A DNA stretch of 64,000 nt. Origin: an uncultured Lactobacillus sp. Lineage in GTDB: Bacteria; Bacillota; Bacilli; Lactobacillales; Lactobacillaceae. The stretch's first letter is position 1, and the number at the start of each line of letters is the position of its first letter. A model generated the notes under the pieces. It worked only from the letters and a program-made list of their open reading frames with translations. It was not told where the DNA came from and did no database searches. Both the position numbers and the translations under genes were made by a program. Below are positions 31,566-41,574 of the stretch, one piece after another. Where the stretch lies: positions 26,430-90,429 of the forward strand of contig CAMLUN010000001.1 of assembly GCA_946487795.1 (NCBI GenBank), in the 5' to 3' direction.

Positions 31566-31648
31566 TCAAGCGCTTCATAAGCTGAAATAACGGGATTTAT
31601 CCTATACCAAAATTATTGAAACGATTTACTGAAAGCGCAATCATTAAG
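31566..31648 (-). promoter_or_regulatory. cre-like sites upstream of the YczE-like gene
   Basis: CTGAAAGCGCAATCA near 31630 matches the cre consensus with one mismatch. CAAGCGCTTC near 31570 has only the palindromic core. On the minus strand TTTCAA and a TGGTATAGG -10-like element lie between them. Assignment to the minus-strand gene rather than yaaA is inferred from distance. Confidence 0.45.
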
Positions 31649-31725
31649 CGGGCGTAGGAAACATAAATCTAATTAGACCAATTAGCTGAAAAAGCTTACA
31701 AAAAAATTTTGAAAGGATGAGATAT

Positions 31726-32475
31726 GTGAAAATAATCATTTCTCCAGCACGAACAATGCAAGTTGATACTGACTCCTTACTTTACAAAGATTTGCCAGAA
31801 TTTCTTCAACAGACAAAAGACATTTTGGGGTGGATGAGGAGTTTATCTTATGATGAGTTACACAAAGTATGGGGAAATTGCAGCTCGCGTTTAGCGATGA
31901 AAAATTATCAATGGCTCCAACAAATGGATCTTCAACGAAAGCTGACGCCAGCGATTATTGCCTTTACTGGTTTGCAATATCAATATATGGCGCCAAGTGT
32001 TTTTTCGGAGGATGGGCTGAAATACGTTCAAGACAATTTACGGATATTATCAGGATTTTATGGTATTTTACGGCCGTTTGATGGAATAATACCTTATCGC
32101 TTAGGGATGGGTGACATGGCGCCAGTGAATGGATATAAGAATCTTTATGACTTTTGGGGAGAACAACTTTATCATGAACTCTATAAAAATGATGATTTAG
32201 TAATTAGCTTAGCCTCGGTCGAATACGAAAAGGCAATTACTCCTTATCTACAAACGCACGATCGATTTATCAAATGTATTTTTGGCGAAGAAATAGATGG
32301 AAAGATAAAACAAAAAGCAACATTAGCTAAAATGGCTCGTGGGAACATGGTGCGATATTTAGCAGAAAACCAAATTCAAACAATTGAAGGCGTCAAGCAG
32401 TTTAATATCGGCGGTTACCATTTTCGGGAAGATCTGTCTACTGATGAAAAATTAGTTTTCGAACTGGTAAAGTAA
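31726..32475 (+). CDS. yaaA: Peroxide stress protein YaaA (DUF328/UPF0246)
   Basis: This 249-residue protein opens with MKIIISPARTM, the family start. I chose the GTG at 31726 with AAAGGA eight bases upstream; an ATG at 31717 lies within that site. Family landmarks are FTGLQYQYM, LRILSGFYGILRPFD and YRLGMG. In E. coli YaaA lowers free iron during peroxide stress and has a DNA-binding fold; the role here is by homology. Confidence 0.92.
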   Translation: MKIIISPARTMQVDTDSLLYKDLPEFLQQTKDILGWMRSLSYDELHKVWGNCSSRLAMKNYQWLQQMDLQRKLTPAIIAFTGLQYQYMAPSVFSEDGLKYVQDNLRILSGFYGILRPFDGIIPYRLGMGDMAPVNGYKNLYDFWGEQLYHELYKNDDLVISLASVEYEKAITPYLQTHDRFIKCIFGEEIDGKIKQKATLAKMARGNMVRYLAENQIQTIEGVKQFNIGGYHFREDLSTDEKLVFELVK

Positions 32476-32590
32476 AAGTAATCATATTATTTGCCAATCT
32501 TTTTGAATTGTCTTATAAAAGAATTGTATACAAAACTATCAACAGTGCACTGATTCTATTAAATTTTTAATGATAGAAGGGAGCCAAATT

Positions 32591-34309
32591 ATGGTAGGCG
32601 ATTCTTTAAATAAGACAGGTGCCAATTTATTAATCAAGGCCTTGCAAGAGAATAATATTAACCGGATGTATGAAATAGTTGGAATCCCGGTAACCGATTT
32701 AGCGCGGCTCGCTGGATTACGCGGAATGAAATATTATGGTTTTCACCGTGAAGATTCAGCAGTTAATGCCGCCGCGGCAACTGGTTACTTAACGCAAAAA
32801 ACTGGCGTTACATTGACTGTTTCAGCACCCGGTTTTTTGAATGGATTAACAGCTTTAGCTCAAGCTACTAAGAATTGTTTTCCGTTGATTATGATTTCAG
32901 GTTCGTCTGAACGCCATATTATTGACTTATCACAGGGCGATTATGAAGGTTTTGACCAATATAATGCGGCAAAACCCTTCTGCAAAAAAGCTTATCGGGT
33001 TGATCGAGCAGAAGATATGGGATTAGCTGTTGCAAGAGCAATTCGGACAGCAGTTTCAGGCCGCCATGGTGGTGTTTATCTTGATATTCCAGCTGACACA
33101 ATTGTTCAAGAAGATACTGCTGATCAATCTAATTTTGGGGTTTATAAGTTAGTTGATCCTGCCCCTAAACAGGTACCTAATGATGAAGCAATATCACGAG
33201 CGGTTGATTTAATCAAGAATGCCAAAAAGCCCCTTATTATTTTAGGAAAAGGAGCTGCCTATAATCAGACCGAAAAACAAGTGCAACAATTAGTAGCTGA
33301 AACGAATATTCCATTTTTGCCAATGTCGATGGCAAAAGGGTTAATTCCAGATGATAGTCCTCATTCTGCTGCAGCGGCTCGTTCTCTTTCACTACGAAAT
33401 GCCGATGTAGTAATTGTAATTGGTGCCCGTTTAAACTGGATGCTTTCATATGGGGATGCCCCACAATTTAACCCGCATGCAAAATTTGTTCAGCTAGACA
33501 TCGATGCCACGCAGTTTGATTCCTCACAGCCAATTAGCGCCCCGCTCCAAGGAGATCTTAAGTCGATTTTAGGTAAGTTGGTTCCGGCGCTATTGGCAAC
33601 TGGATATCAAGCGCCCACAGCATGGTTAGAGCAAATTGCGCAAGATACTGAGAAAAATGACAAAAAGTTTGCGCAACGAATTGCTAATGGTAAAGTAGCA
33701 CAAAAATTTGGCTATTATGGAGCGATTGCGCCTATTGCTGAATACTTCCAACAACACCCAGACACCTATCTAGTCAGTGAGGGGGCTAATACGCTTGACA
33801 TTGGACGCGATATGATTGGAATGCAGCTCCCCCGTCATCGGCTCGATACGGGAACTTGGGGCGTCATGGGTGTTGGCCTTGGTTCGGTGGTTGAAACAGG
33901 AAAACATGTTGTTGCGCTTGATGGCGATAGTGCATTTGGTTTTGATGGGATGGAGATTGAAACGATTTGTCGATATAAGTTGCCGATTACGGTCGTTATT
34001 ATCAATAATGGCTGAATTTATAACGGGATCGGCCAAGTTGTTCCCAATCAACTTGGGCCAACTACTCTTGATCCAACTGCAAGGTATGATTTAATGGCTA
34101 AGGCCTTTGGTGGCGATAATTATTTTGTAAGTAATTACGATGAGATGAAAAATGTCTTTGCAAGAGCTGTTAACTCGGGACGCCCAAATATTATTAATGT
34201 TCAAATTGCACCATCGATGGGGAAAGAATCTGGCCATATTGGGAATCTAAATCCAAAGCTTAATTTACAACCACTTGAAGAAAATGAGAGGAGCCATCAT
34301 AATGACTGA
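32591..34309 (+). pseudogene. oxc: Oxalyl-CoA decarboxylase with in-frame TGA
   Basis: The full gene would encode about 572 residues of a ThDP enzyme that decarboxylates oxalyl-CoA to formyl-CoA. AGAAGGGA precedes the ATG at 32591. Frame is kept throughout, but codon 34013-34015 is TGA where the family has Gly in the sequence NNGGIYxG (here NNG-stop-IYNG), a single-base change from GGA. The stop falls just after the Asn-Asn of the ThDP motif that starts GDGDSAFGFDG, so the truncated 474-residue product should lack a working cofactor site. The frame continues cleanly to 34309, so the lesion looks recent. Confidence 0.88.
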
Positions 34310-35629
34310 ACAAAGTGAAAATGCACCATTAAAAGGAATTAAAATTGTGGACTGGACACAGGTTCAATCGGGGCCTTCCTGTACTCAGCTTTTAGCATGG
34401 CTAGGAGCGTGATTAAAATTGAACGGACTAATACCGGAGACCCAACTCGTAATGAGCTGCTTGATATTAAAGATTCATGGAGCCTTTATTATTTACAATT
34501 AAACGCAAATAAAAAATCATTAACTCTTGATATTAAAACCCCAGAAGGCCAAAAAATAATGTATGACTTACTCAAGAAGGCTGATGTCTTTGTGGAGAAT
34601 ATCAGGCCTGGTGCGGCGACTAGGGCAGGTTTTGGCTGGGAAAAAGTACACGAATTAAATCCACGTTTAATCATGGCCTCCTTAAAAGGATTTAATAAGG
34701 GATCACGTTTTGCCAATGTAAAAGCCTTTGAACCTGTTGCACAATCTGCTGGTGGTGCGGCTTCGGCAACGGGATGGAATGAAGGAAGTGCAAATATCCC
34801 AACACAGTCAGCAGCGGCATTAGGAGATTCTAATTCTGGAATGCATTTAACGATTGCAATTTTAGCTGCTTTGCTACAACGAGAGCACCCCGGTAAAGGG
34901 AGCTATGTTTATCAGTCAATGCAGGATGCGGTTATTAACCTCTGTCGAATTAAATTGCGGGATCAATTGATGTTAGATAATCTCGGAGCATTGCCATTTT
35001 ATGCAGTCTATCCTAACTATAAATGGGGAAAAACAATTCCTAGGTCCGAAAATAGTGAAGGTGGACAAGTGATTGGCTGGACTTATAAGGCAAAAGGTTG
35101 GGAAACGGATCCTAATGCCTATGTTTATATTGTTATTCAAAATAAAAACAAAAGTTGGGAGACAATTGCTAATACGATGGGTCATCCTGAATGGGCTACT
35201 GATGAACGATTTAAGGATTGGGAACATCGCCAGCTCCATAAACAAGAAATTTACCCATTGATTGAATCATATACCAAGAATTACGATAAGTATGAGTTAA
35301 CTAAAAAACTTGAAGAGGCTGGTATACTAGTCGGCCCGGTTTTAGATTGGCATGAACTCGAAAATGATCCAGATTTAAATGAAGATGGTACCTTGGTTAA
35401 GATTAATCAGGGAGGAAATCGCGGCGAATTTAAGACGGTGGGGATGCCGTTTACAATGTCAAACTATAAACCAACCTATAAACGAGTCCCAGATCTTGGT
35501 GAAAATAATAAGGAGATTCTATCTTCGCTTGGTTATGATCCGGAACAAATTGAAGAATTAGTAGCTAAGGGCGTAATCTCAAAAGTAGAAAAGCCTCATA
35601 ATCCGCGGACAAAAGTTATTAAGGATTAA
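34302..35629 (+). pseudogene. frc: Formyl-CoA:oxalate CoA-transferase, frameshifted
   Basis: The product would be a class III CoA-transferase moving CoA from formyl-CoA to oxalate, partner of Oxc. The ATG at 34302 overlaps the oxc end and gives 36 good codons ([20 protein letters not shown], then AWLGA) ending in TGA at 34410. The conserved continuation VIKIERT resumes in another frame at GTG 34409. Family members read LGADVIKIE, so four bases including the Asp codon appear deleted. The rest is intact to 35629, including the active-site Asp in LGDSNSGMHL. Re-initiation at ATG 34397 would drop the N-terminal Gln and other active-site residues. Confidence 0.88.
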
Positions 35630-35650
35630 CTGTGATTTATGCTGATAAGA

Positions 35651-35690
35651 GAAAAGAGATTGGAAAATTGAATTTTTCAGTCTCTTTTAC
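35651..35690 (+). terminator. Intrinsic terminator after oxc-frc
   Basis: AAAAGAGATTG pairs with CAGTCTCTTTTA around an AATT-rich loop. Confidence 0.7.
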
Positions 35691-35857
35691 ATCCTTAAAG
35701 CTATCTTAGCTTTCTGCATTGTTCGCTTTTTGCGGATATTTATATTAGTTTTTAGGTTGATTTTAGAATTATTTGTGACATAAAACGAATATTGGTGTTG
35801 AAAATCCGATGATTATATGCAATAATCACACTATCATATTTATTTGGGGTGTGTATT

Positions 35858-37192
35858 TTGGAAGAAACACGAACAATCGACTTTTTCGACCGAACTTTTC
35901 ATTTGTCAGAGAATAATACGAACATTAAGCAAGAATGTTTAGCTGGATTGACGACTTTTGTTTCAATGGCCTATATTCTTTTTGTTAATCCAAGCGTTTT
36001 AGGGGTAGCCGGAATGGATAAAGGGGCGGTTTTTACTGCAACTGCTTTATCAGCAATTATTGGCTGCTTTTTGATGGGAATTTTGGCTAATTATCCAATT
36101 GCGATTGCTCCGGGATTAGGTGATAATGCTTTCTTCACTTATTCGGTTGTATTAGCAATGGGAATTCCGTGGCAAAAGGCAATGGCTGGTGTTTTTGTTG
36201 CCTCTGTCTTGTTTACGATCTTGTCTTTCCTTAAAGTGCGGGAGATTGTAATTAATGCTATTCCTAAAGACTTGAAATACGCAATGGCTGCGGGGATAGG
36301 AATATTTATCTCTTTTGTTGGTTTGCAGGGTGGTGGAATCATTGTTTCAAGTAAATCATCACTAGTTGAATTAGGATCGCTGACGGTTCCTACAACCTGG
36401 ATTACAATTTTTGGAATTTTCTTGATTGCAATTTTAATGGTCAAAAAGGTCCCAGGAGCAATTTTTATCGGTTTAGTTGCAACAACGCTTCTGGGTTTAT
36501 TAACGGGATTGGTTAAGATGCCGGATCATTTAATTTCAATGGTTCCTAGCTTAGAACCGACTTTTGGAGTGGGAATTAAGTTCTTGTCAACAATGACTGA
36601 TCCAAAGATGTGGGCTGTTGTCTTAATCTTCTTATTGGTAGCTTTCTTTGACACTGCTGGAACCTTAGTTGGGTTAGCCCAAGAAGCAGGATTAATGAAA
36701 GATAATAAAATGCCCCGGATTGGTCGAGCTTTGATGGCCGATTCGCTTTCGATGTTAGGAGGGGCGGTAATGGGAACAACCCCAACTTCTGCATATGTTG
36801 AATCTTCAGCTGGTATTGCGGTTGGTGGGAAAACTGGTCTGACTGCGATTGTAACAGGAACTCTTTTCATTTTAAGTATGGCTTTTTCTCCTTTGCTTGA
36901 AGTTGTTACTACTCAAGTGACCGCCGCTGCTTTAATTGTGGTCGGAGTATTGATGGTTTCCGCCTTGAAAGATATCGAATGGGATAAATTTGAAATTGCA
37001 CTGCCGTCATTCTTGGTTGCTATTGGAATTCCGCTAACTTATAACATTTCTTATGGGATTGCATTTGGCTTTCTTACGTATCCAATCTTGATGGTTGCTG
37101 CAGGACGTCGCAAAGAAGTAAATGTTGTAATGTGGAGCATGTTTTTTGTTTTTATTGCATTACTGTATATTTTGAATGTTTTGCCAAAATAA
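35858..37192 (+). CDS. NCS2 family purine permease (AzgA type)
   Basis: This 444-residue transporter with about 12-14 spans begins FFDRTFHLSENNTNIKQE, the usual AzgA/PbuG opening, and contains GLTTFVSMAYILFVNPS, GLGDNAFFTYSVV and GTTPTSAYVESSAGIAVGG. It should import adenine, guanine or hypoxanthine. I chose the TTG at 35858 with TGGGGTG upstream; a GTG at 35849 is possible but overlaps that site. AAAACGAATATT at about 35780 resembles a PurR box, which is only a weak hint. Its position within an acid-tolerance region may be chance. Confidence 0.9.
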   Translation: MEETRTIDFFDRTFHLSENNTNIKQECLAGLTTFVSMAYILFVNPSVLGVAGMDKGAVFTATALSAIIGCFLMGILANYPIAIAPGLGDNAFFTYSVVLAMGIPWQKAMAGVFVASVLFTILSFLKVREIVINAIPKDLKYAMAAGIGIFISFVGLQGGGIIVSSKSSLVELGSLTVPTTWITIFGIFLIAILMVKKVPGAIFIGLVATTLLGLLTGLVKMPDHLISMVPSLEPTFGVGIKFLSTMTDPKMWAVVLIFLLVAFFDTAGTLVGLAQEAGLMKDNKMPRIGRALMADSLSMLGGAVMGTTPTSAYVESSAGIAVGGKTGLTAIVTGTLFILSMAFSPLLEVVTTQVTAAALIVVGVLMVSALKDIEWDKFEIALPSFLVAIGIPLTYNISYGIAFGFLTYPILMVAAGRRKEVNVVMWSMFFVFIALLYILNVLPK

Positions 37193-37238
37193 AAAGGGAT
37201 CTAAGCAAGTTGTTATGCTTGTTTAGATCTCTTTATTA
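37192..37238. terminator. Bidirectional terminator between permease and gadB
   Basis: AAGGGATCTAAGCAA pairs with CTTGTTTAGATCTCTTT; A and T tracts on both sides serve the two convergent genes. Confidence 0.85.
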
Positions 37239-37251
37239 ATTATTCTAAGGT

Positions 37252-38658
37252 TTAATGAGTGAAACCATACTTTTTAAGCTCAGTTGTTTTATGTCCTACT
37301 AATGTTGAATTATTTAAAGCTTCGATATCGCGCTTCATATCATCAATAAATTCGTGAGCTCTACTCATTCCGAAATCAGCACGACATACTATTCGTTGTA
37401 CTTCAATTGTATCTAAGTTCTTTGGAAATGGGTAAGCAGGAACTTGCCATCCTTGCATACGTAATCTATCAGCTAAATCATATAACGACCAGTCTTGTGC
37501 AGTTAAGTTTTTTAACTTGTAACAAATAATTGGAATTTGAGAACCATCATTAACCATTTCGAATATACCCATTTTTTGGATTTCTGTTGCTAGGTAAACT
37601 GCAACATCATGAGTACGTTTTTGACTCTTTTTATATCCTTCAAAGCCAAAACGAACGAAATTGTAGTATTGCCCAATTATTTGTGGGGCATTGCGTGAGA
37701 AATTAATTGCCATTGTTGGTAATTCTCCTCCTAAGTAGCTAACTTTGAAAATTAGCTTGTCAGGCAGGAATTTTTTATCACGCCATAATACCCAACCAAT
37801 ACCAGGATAAACTAAACCATACTTGTGGCCTGACGCGTTAATTGAAACAACATTCTTTAGTTGGAAGTCCCATTTAATGTCAGGTTCCATAAATGGAGCA
37901 TAGAATCCACCAGAAGCAGCGTCAACGTGAATATAGATTTTATAATCTGTTGTTTTGTTATATTCTTCAACTAGATCATTTAATTTTGCAATATCGTCAT
38001 AACGACCGGTGTAAATAATTCCCATAATCCCTACGATACCGATAGTATATTCATCGACATAATCCATAACTGTATTCATATTAGGCGATTGGTGCTCTTC
38101 ATCCATTGGAACTGTCCGTAGCTCAACATCAAAATATGTTGCAAATTTTTCCCAACAAATTTGATATCCAGAAGATATTACTAAGTTTGGCTTTCGGGCA
38201 TTAATATCAAGCCCTAATTTTTTGGCTCGTTCTCGCCAAGCAAACTTCATTGCTAAACCACCAAGCATACAACCTTCAGAAGATCCCACTGTTGAAGTTC
38301 CCATGTAGTCTTCATCTTTTTGACCGTGCCATAATTTAGCAATAATATTTACACAACGGTTTTCAAGTTCAGCTGTTCGTGGATATTCTGATTTATCAAT
38401 GGCATTTTTTTGCATTGTTTCTGCCATAATTTGAGTAGCTTTTGGTTCCATATAAGTTTGACAAAAAGTAGCCAGATTTTCACGAGCATTTCCTTCATCA
38501 GTTAATTGATCTTTGACAATTCGATAAGCAATTTCTGGAGGAACAGGTTCCTTATTTAATTCATATTTTGATAGTGCGTGATCAGAGGTGTATGAACCGA
38601 AAATAGAATCTAACACATCACGTTTTTCTTGATCATTTTTTCCGTATAATCCTGCCAT
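37252..38658 (-). CDS. gadB: Glutamate decarboxylase
   Basis: This 468-residue PLP enzyme decarboxylates glutamate to GABA, consuming a proton in the cytoplasm. The PLP lysine is Lys279 in INASGHKYGLVYPG. Further motifs are GSSEGCMLGGLAMK and VDAASGGFYAPF. AGGAGG precedes the ATG. Length fits bacterial GAD. It lies 25 bases behind gadC in the same orientation, the classic antiporter-enzyme pair. Intact here, but its antiporter is frameshifted. Its higher use of AGA and ATA than the neighbours suggests separate acquisition. Confidence 0.96.
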   Translation of the reverse strand: MAGLYGKNDQEKRDVLDSIFGSYTSDHALSKYELNKEPVPPEIAYRIVKDQLTDEGNARENLATFCQTYMEPKATQIMAETMQKNAIDKSEYPRTAELENRCVNIIAKLWHGQKDEDYMGTSTVGSSEGCMLGGLAMKFAWRERAKKLGLDINARKPNLVISSGYQICWEKFATYFDVELRTVPMDEEHQSPNMNTVMDYVDEYTIGIVGIMGIIYTGRYDDIAKLNDLVEEYNKTTDYKIYIHVDAASGGFYAPFMEPDIKWDFQLKNVVSINASGHKYGLVYPGIGWVLWRDKKFLPDKLIFKVSYLGGELPTMAINFSRNAPQIIGQYYNFVRFGFEGYKKSQKRTHDVAVYLATEIQKMGIFEMVNDGSQIPIICYKLKNLTAQDWSLYDLADRLRMQGWQVPAYPFPKNLDTIEVQRIVCRADFGMSRAHEFIDDMKRDIEALNNSTLVGHKTTELKKYGFTH

Positions 38659-38683
38659 AGATAAAACCTCCTAGGTTAATTTG

Positions 38684-40217
38684 CTAAATGCTTTTTTTAT
38701 CTGAATTTGTAATAATATGATGCTCTCCTCGAGCGATTGGTGGGGTAGTTGGGTTAACGTCTTTTGCAAGTAAATGTTGAGGAGTATTGATTTGATGGTG
38801 TTTGCTGTGTCTTTGGTATATTTCATATATTATAAATGGAAGTAACACTGTGATTGCAAAACTCCCTATCAATACATACAAATAGGAATGATGAGATGTT
38901 ACTGGCAAACTGCTTGGTGGAACAAAAGAAATTAAGAAAGCAAAAACTGAAACTAATAGTCCGCAAATAGCCACAATTGCTTTTACAACTGTTCCACCAG
39001 GAATTTCATAAGTTCTTTTTAGCTCTTTTTTCTTAAAAATTAAGATTAAATAACCAATGAAAAGCAGTAAATATCCTACTAAGTAAATAACTACTGTTAG
39101 AGAGATGGCAACAAAGAAAGAGACGTTATTACTTCCGCCACCAAAAGTTAAGACAGCATCCCAAATAGAAACGACAATTCCTTGTACAAGAATTAAATTA
39201 ATAGGAACATTATGTCTATTTGTTTTTTGAAAAATTGATGGTAAAATTCCTTGCTGAGCAGTAGCAAACATTCCCCGCGAAGGATCAATAACCCATGAAC
39301 TAATTTCTGCCATTACTCCACAGGCAATCATTAGATCAATTATTTTAACTAGCCAATTAAGATGAGTGTTAAAATAAAGTAATAAATATTTAAAGGCTTG
39401 AATAATGCCTGCGCTTAAAGAAAGCTCAGATTGCGGTACGACCGCTGCAACTGCAAAACCACCAAATGTATCAAGGCAGATAGCTAATATGACTAAAATG
39501 AACATCGCTAACGGATAGTTTCTTTTTGGGTTTTTGAGTTCATTGATATGAGAAGCCGAAGCCTCAACACCCATATAAGCTAAAATGAATGATACAAAAA
39601 CAACTAGTGTATTTAACTTGGTAAAGTTAGGAATAAAAGCGTGCCACGAAAAATCAACTTGTAGTTTTCCTCCTGTTACCACATAGGCAATCGCAAGTCC
39701 AAAGAGTGTAACGGAAGGGATTAAAATGCCAATTACAAAGCCGGTTTTAGCGATATAGGCAGTATATTTCGTTCCCCAAAATTGCGAACATGTTAAAAGC
39801 CAAAAAAATTAGTAGCACACCCCAAAATTTAATCATGGGGTTTGTATCTAACGCTGGCCAATTAAGTACATATGAAAATGCACCTAAAATAAAGTAAATC
39901 ATTGTCACAAATCCAACAGTAATTTGAAACCATTGGAAGAAAATAGCTGCAAATCCCCATCTTTTTCCAAGAATATGAGAAACCCAGCTAAAGATGCCAC
40001 CGCCGTTATTGTTCCAACCGTTAACGGTAGCCATTTCAGCAGCACATAGGGCAACTGGAATGAACCAGAATAAACCTTCAAGAATAAGGAAGAATATTAA
40101 GTGGAGTTTTGAGGTGGCAAATGTTGGATATTCATATACAGTGAGTACCATTGAAGCTGTTAAAGAAAAGAAGCCGAAAAGAGTTAAGTTTCTTTTAATA
40201 TGTTGATTGTTAACCAT
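38684..40217 (-). pseudogene. gadC: Glutamate/GABA antiporter, frameshifted at a G run
   Basis: The protein would be an APC-family antiporter of about 510 residues with 12 spans. The first 140 or so codons (from ATG 40217) run into a stop after FAILGNEIYCLYR. Removing one base from the run GGGG (plus-strand CCCC 39774-39777) restores FAILGTKYTAYIAKTGF and joins the frame that continues to 38684. Everything else looks intact. The single extra G in a homopolymer may be a mutation, slippage-based switching, or a sequencing error. As written the antiporter is not made. Confidence 0.88.
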
Positions 40218-40511
40218 TTCTTACTCCTTTCAAAAAAGTGTAAAACAGAGATTCAGTACTGATTGATCTGTTTGAAATGCAAATAATAATTGTTATTTGT
40301 ATTTTTAAATATATGCTTTTTTGCAAAGATTATGTTATAAAAATATTTATTTTAAACGAAAGATTAGGTGGAAATATAATGTGAGTAGAGCTGTAGCCAG
40401 AGCGACTAGTGCAGTAAAATAATGGCCTCCACCACTCGGTAAAACCGAATAGTGGAAGCCGATTGTTGCTTGTAGGGGGAGCTTTGCTTTGAAGAACATT
40501 TAAAGTAAATA
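40218..40511. other. Intergenic region with palindromic hairpin, no gene seen
   Basis: The stretch between gadC and rpsD is AT-rich. It holds a near-perfect hairpin at 40424-40460 (GGCCTCCACCACTCGGT with ACCGAATAGTGGAAGCC). A minus-strand open frame over 40330-40563 crosses both this hairpin and the rpsD terminator, and I do not believe it codes. The hairpin may mark a decayed mobile repeat. Confidence 0.5.
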
Positions 40512-40548
40512 AAAAGGCATTCCCAAAGAAATTGGGAATGCCTTTTTG
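40512..40548. terminator. Bidirectional intrinsic terminator after rpsD
   Basis: AAAAGGCATTCCCAA pairs perfectly with TTGGGAATGCCTTTTT. Confidence 0.9.
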
Positions 40549-40577
40549 GGTTGAATCAAACAAGTGATAGCTATTGA

Positions 40578-41183
40578 TTACTTGTTGTAGAATTCAACGA
40601 TAAGAGCTTCATCAATATCAGCGTTCATATCTTCACGTGCTGGAATGCGGTTAAGCTTACCTTCAAGCTTGTCGGCATCAAAGTCAACGTATGAAGGACG
40701 AGAAACAACAGCTTCCACAGCGTTCTTGATGATGTCTAAGTTCTTAGACTTGTCACGAACGGCGATGATTTGACCAACCTTAACTTCGTATGATGGAATG
40801 TCAACACGCTTACCATCAACAGTGATGTGACCGTGGTTAACTAATTGACGAGCTTGACGACGAGTAGTGGCTAAACCAAGACGGTAAACCATGTTATCAA
40901 GACGACGTTCAAGCAATGCCATAAAGTTAGCACCGTGAGTACCTTCCTTAATCTTACCGGCACGAACGAAAAGGTTTGAGAATTGACGTTCAGTCATACC
41001 GTACATAAAACGTAGCTTTTGCTTTTCACGTAATTGTGTACCATATTCTGAAAGCTTACCGCGACGATCACGACCGTGGTCACCAGGAGCGTAAGCCCGA
41101 CGTGCTAATTCTTTACCAGTACCTGAAAGTGAAACGCCAAGACGACGTGAAACACGCCAACTTGGACCAGTGTAACGAGACAT
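40578..41183 (-). CDS. rpsD: Ribosomal protein S4
   Basis: This 201-residue primary 16S-binding protein of the 30S subunit starts [20 protein letters not shown]. It has the S4 RNA-binding domain [28 protein letters not shown] in the middle. GGAGG precedes the ATG. It stands alone with its own long leader, as in B. subtilis, where S4 represses its own mRNA. Confidence 0.97.
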   Translation of the reverse strand: MSRYTGPSWRVSRRLGVSLSGTGKELARRAYAPGDHGRDRRGKLSEYGTQLREKQKLRFMYGMTERQFSNLFVRAGKIKEGTHGANFMALLERRLDNMVYRLGLATTRRQARQLVNHGHITVDGKRVDIPSYEVKVGQIIAVRDKSKNLDIIKNAVEAVVSRPSYVDFDADKLEGKLNRIPAREDMNADIDEALIVEFYNK

Positions 41184-41390
41184 AAATAAATTCCTCCAAT
41201 AATTTTAGTTGGAGTAAAATAATCCGATTGTGAGCTTGGCATTCGTGCAGGCTGATTTGAATCTTTCACCCTAGCAGCCGGGTTACTAAAAACACCGTTA
41301 GGCACCAGTCTGTTGACGAGCTTGCCCCTCACTGCTGCATTATTTTACACAAAATCTAGTGTACAACGGTTCGTAATAATAAGTCAATCT
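41184..41390 (-). promoter_or_regulatory. rpsD promoter and structured leader, probable S4 autoregulatory RNA
   Basis: On the minus strand TTGACT (41382-41387), 18 bases and TACACT (41358-41363) place the start near 41351, leaving a leader of about 165 bases. GTAAAATAAT at one end pairs with ATTATTTTAC at the other (41214-41223, 41339-41348), closing the whole leader into a branched structure. The rest of the 391-base gap holds the ezrA promoter (TGCTATAAT about 41496-41504). Confidence 0.6.
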
Positions 41391-41574
41391 TTTCTTTAGA
41401 AACCTCGTAACTTTTTTTAGCAGAATGATGAACAATATAAAAGTTTATTAAACGTAGATGTTTTTTCATATCTTTTAAAGCACGTTCATTGTGGTATGCT
41501 ATAATTTTGAATAGGATTATACGGATAATTATTGTGCAAGAGCAATAAACAATAAAAAGTAGTAGGTGGAAAAA

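Noticed and set aside
34013-34015. Selenocysteine or programmed read-through at the oxc TGA
   Set aside because: The aligned residue is Gly in a conserved glycine pair, not Cys, and no selenocysteine element is visible. Lactobacilli are not known to use selenocysteine.
34397-35629. A complete CoA-transferase starting at ATG 34397
   Set aside because: The first codons (ARS) do not match the family and the conserved N-terminal segment is found just upstream in another frame, so the gene is frameshifted.
39684-39790. Two separate transporter genes in place of gadC
   Set aside because: The two frames join into one family-typical APC antiporter after removal of a single G, and the second frame has no start with a ribosome site at its true beginning.
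40330-40563. 77-residue minus-strand open frame
   Set aside because: It spans the perfect rpsD terminator and a palindrome, has no ribosome site and no recognisable family.
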